Origin: Candidatus Omnitrophica bacterium UBA5776
Lineage (GTDB): Bacteria; Omnitrophota; Gorgyraeia; Gygaellales; Profunditerraquicolaceae
DNA length: 14,578 bases
Assembly (NCBI GenBank): GCA_002418595.1
Contig: DIEK01000073.1
Location: 147 to 14,724 of the forward strand
Direction of reading: 5' to 3'
The notes under the pieces are model-generated. The model did not search any database. It saw only the letters and a list, made by a program, of their open reading frames with translations, and was not told the DNA's origin. How positions within the stretch are numbered: the first letter of the stretch is position 1; the number at the start of each line of letters is the position of its first letter. This document shows, piece by piece, positions 10,509 to 14,578 of the stretch. The translations under genes were made by a program, and so were the position numbers.

Positions 10509-10886
10509 ATGAAATTGGGTTTTTCCTTTCTCGAACTCATTATCACTATTCTGATCATTCTGGCCCTGCTGTTTATGGGTTTTGCCGCTTTAAGGGACAT
10601 CATAGAGAAATCACGCGTCGCGGAGGCTCGTTACGTGCTGGGGCAGTTGCGCAACGCGCAACAGGCGCTCAGCATGTTCACCGGAGAGAGCGCGCAGTCG
10701 GTCAAAGAACTTGATGTGATCGCTCCGGATAGATGCGTCCCGACTCATTACTTCCGCTATTATCTTTCTTCCGAGGGCCAGAGAGGCGTGGCCGAGAGAT
10801 GCACAAAGGGAGGCAGAGCCCCCCAGGCCAGGATATCTTACTCTCTTTCGCTGGATTTCCGGACCGGGGAATTCAAATCAAAGTAG
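10509..10886 (+). CDS. type IV pilin-like (pseudopilin) protein
   Basis: A 125-residue protein with a class III signal sequence. The leader is four residues (MKLG). The prepilin peptidase site lies between G4 and F5, Glu9 is at the +5 position, and a hydrophobic helix (about residues 5-28) follows. The mature protein would be N-methylated and anchored in the inner membrane by that helix, in a type IV pilus or type II secretion filament. An amphipathic helix (about 30-57) and a short beta-rich head follow. Two cysteines (C76, C98) could form a disulfide in the periplasm. No other pilus or secretion gene is in view, so it is either a scattered minor pilin or a specific partner of the genes that follow. 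The sigma factor gene begins 13 nt after its stop. ATG 10509 has no Shine-Dalgarno, and the promoter reads straight into it. Confidence 0.85.
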   Translation: MKLGFSFLELIITILIILALLFMGFAALRDIIEKSRVAEARYVLGQLRNAQQALSMFTGESAQSVKELDVIAPDRCVPTHYFRYYLSSEGQRGVAERCTKGGRAPQARISYSLSLDFRTGEFKSK

Positions 10887-10899
10887 GTAAAATACCCGT

Positions 10900-11514
10900 A
10901 TGGATGATCTGGATTTCATCCGCCGCTGCGTCATGGGAGACCGGGCGGCCTGGAGCGAATTCGTAGACAAATATTCCCAGCTTATTTTCAGTTTCGTCCA
11001 CAACGCCTTGAAGGCCAGAGGCGCTTCTACTTCCGATATCAATCCTCAGGATATACTTCAGGAAATATTCTTTTCTTTGCTGAAAGACGACTTCCGCAAG
11101 CTTCGCACCTTTCAGGCCAGGAACGGCTGCAGCCTGGCAAGCTGGCTGCGTCAGGTGGCGCTTAACGCTACTATAGACCGCGCGCGCAGAATCCATCATT
11201 TTTATCAAGAGGAGGAGACCCCGGACGAGGAATATTGTTTTACGCAGGGGAACGCGGTCGCGGACGCCGCGGGTTCCGCGCAGAATAGTGAAATGATAGA
11301 TAATCTCAAAAACTGCATAGAAAGGCTGGGTCTGGAGGACAAGTATTTTATGGAGTTGTATTTCGCGCGCGGTCTGCGCCTCGGACATTTGCAGAAATTG
11401 CTGCGCAGTTCGAGGGGGGCCGTGGATATGCGCAGGAAACGGGTGCTCGGCAGACTGCGCGAATGTTTCCGCAGCAGGGGTTATGACCTCGCCGCGGACC
11501 TGAAGGACGGGTGA
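10900..11514 (+). CDS. ECF-type RNA polymerase sigma factor
   Basis: A 204-residue sigma70-family protein with only regions 2 and 4. Region 2 spans about residues 5-97, with DILQEIFFSLL (51-61), the conserved core-binding segment of ECF factors, and SWLRQVALNATIDRARR (81-97) forming the -10 recognition helix. An acidic linker (EEETPDEE) leads to a divergent region 4 (about 130-196) with a helix-turn-helix around LGHLQKLLRSSRGAVDMRRK. It should direct RNA polymerase to a small regulon, which may include its own operon. Only a weak purine stretch precedes ATG 10900, so coupling to pilin translation is likely. The anti-sigma gene starts 4 nt after its stop, the usual arrangement for an ECF/anti-sigma pair. 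I cannot assign a numbered ECF group by eye. Confidence 0.87.
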   Translation: MDDLDFIRRCVMGDRAAWSEFVDKYSQLIFSFVHNALKARGASTSDINPQDILQEIFFSLLKDDFRKLRTFQARNGCSLASWLRQVALNATIDRARRIHHFYQEEETPDEEYCFTQGNAVADAAGSAQNSEMIDNLKNCIERLGLEDKYFMELYFARGLRLGHLQKLLRSSRGAVDMRRKRVLGRLRECFRSRGYDLAADLKDG

Positions 11515-11518
11515 AGGG

Positions 11519-12196
11519 ATGGATGAGCGGCAATTAATTAAAAAAGTTTATGAACGTTGGAAGGCTTCGCGCGCAGCAATGCCTGTCAAGCATCCGGACG
11601 AAGAAACTCTGGCCTGTTTCCTTGAGGGCAGGCTAACGGAGCCGGAAGAGGCTTACATAAAAGAGCATATTCTGGAGTGCGACAGGTGCGCGGAGATTGT
11701 TTCCGCCGCGGCCGCGGAAGAAGATTTTTCCGCCCCTATTTTAGGAGAGGAAAGAAAATCCGCGTTGAAGGAACTGTATTCCGGAGCAACGCTTCCCGAG
11801 GCCGAGTTCTCCTGGAAAGATGGGATTTTCCGTCTTTTGCGCGCGTCCGGGGAATTATCTGCCAGGCGATACGCGCTGGGAGGTATCCTTAGAGGAGTAT
11901 GTCAGCAGGGATCAGGTAAAGCAATGCTGAGAAGTGTCCGGGGCAGCCTGAGATTTGAAATAGCGGTTTCCGGCTGTTCCGGCGGTTATTTTTTTCTCCG
12001 TTGCGGGATGCACGGAAAACTCCCGCCCGGGGATATTCGGGCGGCGCTTTACTGCCGGGGGCGCGAATATGAGTCGAAAGTCCTGCCGGCGGGAAGGGCG
12101 GTTTTCGATTGCGTTCCGGCGGGAGATTATCTCCTGGAGATATCCTCGCCGGAAGGCGTAAGGCTGGCGGCGGTGAGGCTGTTTCTTAAAGGTTAA
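11519..12196 (+). CDS. soluble zinc-finger anti-sigma factor with C-terminal beta domain
   Basis: A 225-residue protein. The N-terminus carries a zf-HC2 / zinc-binding anti-sigma (ZAS) motif: H25, then H50-x3-C54-x2-C57. ZAS domains hold ECF sigma factors inactive. No transmembrane segment is visible, so it should be a soluble, cytoplasmic anti-sigma factor, unlike the common membrane-spanning type cleaved by site-1/site-2 proteases. A charged linker (about 65-125) connects to a beta-strand-rich C-terminal domain (about 130-225, ending in VPAGDYLLEISSPEGVRLAA) that resembles a small beta-sandwich but which I do not recognise. Placed directly between the sigma factor and the CHAT protease, it is a plausible protease substrate or tether; this is inference. 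An AAGGA sequence lies about 11 nt before ATG 11519. Confidence 0.85.
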   Translation: MDERQLIKKVYERWKASRAAMPVKHPDEETLACFLEGRLTEPEEAYIKEHILECDRCAEIVSAAAAEEDFSAPILGEERKSALKELYSGATLPEAEFSWKDGIFRLLRASGELSARRYALGGILRGVCQQGSGKAMLRSVRGSLRFEIAVSGCSGGYFFLRCGMHGKLPPGDIRAALYCRGREYESKVLPAGRAVFDCVPAGDYLLEISSPEGVRLAAVRLFLKG

Positions 12197-12205
12197 GGTG
12201 GGGCG

Positions 12206-14311
12206 TTGCTGATAGTAGAGATCTCGCTGGAAGACGGGGAGATATTTTTCGGCGTTTTCGATCGGAATGACGTGGAGTGTTCTCCGGTCAGACGCCACCT
12301 GCGCTGCGGTTTTCCCGCCAAGGATTTAAATCTTCTATGCGGCAGGTTCCCTTTTTTTTCCTCCACCCGCGGTTTGTATATTCCCGGAGAAGACGGCACA
12401 CGGGATATGATTTCTTCCGGCCGGCTATTATGGAAATCGGTATTTCCATCGCGGGTCAGGGAGGTCCTTTCCGGGAGCGCCCGGAAGACCCTTTTGATGC
12501 TCCTCGACGATCGGCTTGCCGAGGTGCCCTGGGAACTCGCTTATGACGGGAATGATTTCCTCTGCCGCAAGTTCGCCTGTTCGAGGATACTGCGTTACCG
12601 GGGGGAAAAAGATTCCGTCCGCAGGAAGAGACCGCTGTCTCCGGCAAGAGCGCTCGTACTCGCCGACCCGGCAGGAGGATTGTCTTACGCCTATGCGGAG
12701 GGTTTGGAAATAAAAGGTATCCTGTCGCGTTTACCGGGCATAAGTGTTGATTTCAGGTCTTTTCCCGCCGGAAAGATGTTCCTGCACGAGGCTCTCGGAC
12801 GCTACGATATGCTCCACTTCGCCGGGCATTGCCTGCCGGGGGAAAAGGGAGGGTGGGTGCTCAGCGACGGGGTATTCGGCGCCGAAGACGTGGCGCAGGC
12901 CGCTCAAGTTTCAGTCCTTCCTTTTTTTGTTTTCGCGAATGCCTGCGCTTCTGCGGCGGGGCGGCGGGGATTTCCGCCGCTGGCCGCTTCCTTTCTGCTT
13001 CACGGTACTATGCATTATCTGGGGACTATCGCGGCTGCGGAGGACGCCGCCTGCAGGGATTTTGCCGCCGGGTTCTACCGCCGGCTGCGGGGCGGGCTGT
13101 CCATAGCGGAAATCGTGCGCTTATGCAGATATTTCCAGCCTTCGCGTATCGGGACCTGGAGCAGGTATGTGTTGTACGGCAGACCGGACACCGCGCTCTA
13201 CGAGCGGCGGCGGGCCTCCGCCACAGGCAGCCGGCTGTTAAGGAACTGGAAGACCACGGCCGCGGCCTTGATGGCGGGAGCCGTGTTCCTTTTCGGCCCC
13301 CCCGCGCAGGAAGAAGAGAGCAATTATCTGCTTTTACTTAAGGGCCGCAGGATGTTCCGCGGCGGGGAGCATGCCGCGGCCGCGGCCGTTTTCAGGGACG
13401 TTGTGAACAAAACGCCCCGGTGCGTGGCGGCATACCGTTTCCTGGGGGAGATTTATGAGCAGGCCGGACGGCGCAGGGAGGCGCTGGAGTGTTATTACGA
13501 GCTTGCCAGGCAATGCGCCGAGAACGGTTATCAAAGCGGTCTCTCCTGCGCATACAGCGGTATCGGCTGGATATATCAGATGCAGGGTAAGCACGCCCGG
13601 GCTGCTGGGTTCTACAGCAAGTCCCTGGCGCTGGCGAGAGAAAACCATGATCGCCTGAATGAAGCTCTGGCACTGCGCAGGATGGCGGTTTGGCAGATCG
13701 ACGCCGGGGATTATGACGCCGCCCTGGGACTATTGACCAAAAGCTCGGATATCAACAGGGAAAAACAGTGGATATACCGTCATAAATACAATCTTGCCTG
13801 CGATTATTTCGATATCGGCCTTGTGTTCGTCAATAAAGACGATTATCCGGCGGCGAAAAAGTTCTATTTGAAAAGTAAACGTATTTTCGAGCGTCTCGGC
13901 GCCGGGGAAGAACTAAGCGATTGCTATTTCAATTTGGGGGAGGTCTTTCTGCTGGAGAAAGATTACGCCCGGGCTCTGGAGCTTTATTTAAAAGGGCTGG
14001 AACTGGATATTAAACAGCGTAATTATGCCAATATCGCCGGAGACCACAATATGATAGGAGAATTGTATCTGGAGACCGGGGACCGTGTTTCCGCGGAGCG
14101 TTCTTTTATGACCGCGGAGGCCAATGCCGTCAAGGCCGGAGCAGTGCCGGAGTTGGCGGAGGCATGCTGTCATCTGGCTTCTATTTGCAAATCCGCCCGG
14201 CGAAAGCAGGAGGCCAGGGAATACCTGCGCAAGGCGCAGGCCGTTTTGAGAGAGATAGATATGCCGGCTTTTTACAGCCTGCGCAAGAAATTCCGCGAAC
14301 TGGAATTATAA
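12206..14311 (+). CDS. CHAT-domain caspase-like protease with C-terminal TPR repeats
   Basis: A 701-residue protein in three parts. First is a CHAT peptidase domain (about 62-335), preceded by a short beta-rich N-terminus. Its core has EVPWELAYDG, the catalytic His in LHFAGH (H208) and the catalytic Cys in FANACAS (C247), so the caspase-like dyad is intact. CHAT proteases usually cut after set residues once activated by a partner. Second is a hydrophobic stretch (about 350-366, TTAAALMAGAVFLFGPP) after an Arg/Lys-rich segment; it is just long enough for one membrane helix with CHAT inside, but could be a buried helix. Third come about eight TPR units (374-700), mostly of the 40-residue type found in Rap/LGN/MalT-like sensors. 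TTG 12206 is preceded by AAGGTGG at 12195-12201, and no better in-frame start exists. It lies 9 nt after the anti-sigma gene. Confidence 0.92.
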   Translation: MLIVEISLEDGEIFFGVFDRNDVECSPVRRHLRCGFPAKDLNLLCGRFPFFSSTRGLYIPGEDGTRDMISSGRLLWKSVFPSRVREVLSGSARKTLLMLLDDRLAEVPWELAYDGNDFLCRKFACSRILRYRGEKDSVRRKRPLSPARALVLADPAGGLSYAYAEGLEIKGILSRLPGISVDFRSFPAGKMFLHEALGRYDMLHFAGHCLPGEKGGWVLSDGVFGAEDVAQAAQVSVLPFFVFANACASAAGRRGFPPLAASFLLHGTMHYLGTIAAAEDAACRDFAAGFYRRLRGGLSIAEIVRLCRYFQPSRIGTWSRYVLYGRPDTALYERRRASATGSRLLRNWKTTAAALMAGAVFLFGPPAQEEESNYLLLLKGRRMFRGGEHAAAAAVFRDVVNKTPRCVAAYRFLGEIYEQAGRRREALECYYELARQCAENGYQSGLSCAYSGIGWIYQMQGKHARAAGFYSKSLALARENHDRLNEALALRRMAVWQIDAGDYDAALGLLTKSSDINREKQWIYRHKYNLACDYFDIGLVFVNKDDYPAAKKFYLKSKRIFERLGAGEELSDCYFNLGEVFLLEKDYARALELYLKGLELDIKQRNYANIAGDHNMIGELYLETGDRVSAERSFMTAEANAVKAGAVPELAEACCHLASICKSARRKQEAREYLRKAQAVLREIDMPAFYSLRKKFRELEL

Positions 14312-14578
14312 AGAGCTTCCGTTTTTCCCTCTTTGCTTCGCTCCGCACGGTGAACTCCCGCCTCATTATTGGCCGGCCCCGGGCCGCGTCAAGAATTGTC
14401 CGTTAGATTTCCTCTCTTCGCACCGTCTATTAAATAGGGAAACACACGAAGCATTAGACATGAAGGACGATCCGGAAATCCCAATGCGGAATCGGGCAAG
14501 TGTTCTTCTGTGGAATAACACCTTGCCTTATTGGAGAGGCAAGTGTTCACTAGTGTGAAAGCATTCGCTCGTGCGGTA
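14312..14578. other. intergenic tail without a supported gene
   Basis: These 267 nt after the CHAT gene hold no gene I can support and no clear terminator. The stretch is visibly less GC-rich from about 14390 on than the genes upstream. On the minus strand one frame is open from 14577 to a stop at 14391-14389 (62 codons) and runs off the window, without a recognisable family. It could be the end of a gene on the other strand or part of a repeated element. Confidence 0.4.
14495..14559 (+). repeat. overlapping inverted/direct repeats in the intergenic tail
   Basis: GGCAAGTGTTC occurs twice as a direct repeat (14495-14505 and 14538-14548). Between them lies AACACCTTGCC (14517-14527), the inverse of either copy with one bulged base. 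Two mutually exclusive hairpins are therefore possible, with 12- and 10-nt loops. A further small dyad, TTCAC/GTGAA with loop TAGT, follows at 14546-14559. No T-run follows, so neither hairpin looks like a plain terminator. Confidence 0.6.

Noticed and set aside
12352..12359. T8 tract near the start of the CHAT gene as a slippage switch
   Set aside because: Runs of 7-8 T also occur in valS and hppA, so they appear ordinary for this genome and encode Phe codons.
12829..13341. Plus-strand open frame (170 codons) in another frame inside the CHAT gene
   Set aside because: The CHAT frame carries the conserved motifs across the same span. This frame is Arg/Ala-rich with no motif.
14364..14391. Minus-strand promoter-like pair TTGACG / AATAAT with a 16-bp spacer
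   Set aside because: The spacer is entirely G and C, and the only frame it could drive is antisense to the CHAT 3' end. Probably chance.
14460..14558. Small plus-strand open frame of 32 codons in the tail
   Set aside because: It has no ribosome binding site, falls across the inverted repeats, and has no recognisable content.
10509..14578. CRISPR array or cas genes near the CHAT-TPR protease
   Set aside because: I looked for regularly spaced repeats and Cas7-11/Csx30-like sequences because of the type III-E parallel. None is present in the window.

Overview
The window is bacterial, about mid-50s % GC, gene dense, and every supported gene is on the + strand. The set of genes (citramalate synthase, ValRS, NadC, UvrB, type III pantothenate kinase, a K+-dependent membrane pyrophosphatase, a DUF5674-type protein, and a pilin-like protein with a four-residue leader) suggests an uncultured Gram-negative lineage, plausibly Omnitrophota or a relative. 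That placement is inference from gene content; there is no rRNA or other phylogenetic marker tested here.

Region 1 (1-8196) reads as one long housekeeping transcription unit. It holds the 3' part of cimA, then after 114 nt valS, nadC (overlapping valS by 20 nt), uvrB (1 nt gap), coaX (ATGA overlap), a DUF5674-like gene and a small helical protein (ATGA overlap). A rho-independent terminator at 8170-8196 closes it. Isoleucine precursor synthesis, valine tRNA charging, NAD and CoA synthesis and DNA repair are therefore probably co-transcribed with a two-gene unit of unknown function.

Region 2 (8199-10468) is a monocistronic hppA unit. It has its own promoter, an 80-nt structured leader, an ideal Shine-Dalgarno sequence and a very strong terminator. 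The pump carries the residue signature of K+-dependent enzymes and a Glu typical of Na+-transporting ones.

Region 3 (10473-14311) is the most interesting part. A promoter abuts the start codon of a type IV pilin-like gene that has no Shine-Dalgarno, so its mRNA is probably leaderless. Within 4-13 nt of each other follow an ECF-type sigma factor, a soluble zinc-finger anti-sigma factor with a C-terminal beta domain, and a 701-residue CHAT-family caspase-like protease with an intact His/Cys dyad, a possible membrane segment and about eight TPR repeats. I read this as a candidate proteolytic switch: the TPR region senses or recruits something, CHAT is activated, and the anti-sigma factor is a plausible substrate whose cleavage would free the sigma factor. 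It parallels, in parts but not in order, the Csx29 (TPR-CHAT)/Csx30/sigma arrangement of type III-E CRISPR systems, but no Cas gene or CRISPR array is present.

Region 4 (14312-14578) has no gene I can support. It contains overlapping inverted and direct repeats and an open but unrecognised minus-strand frame that runs off the window.
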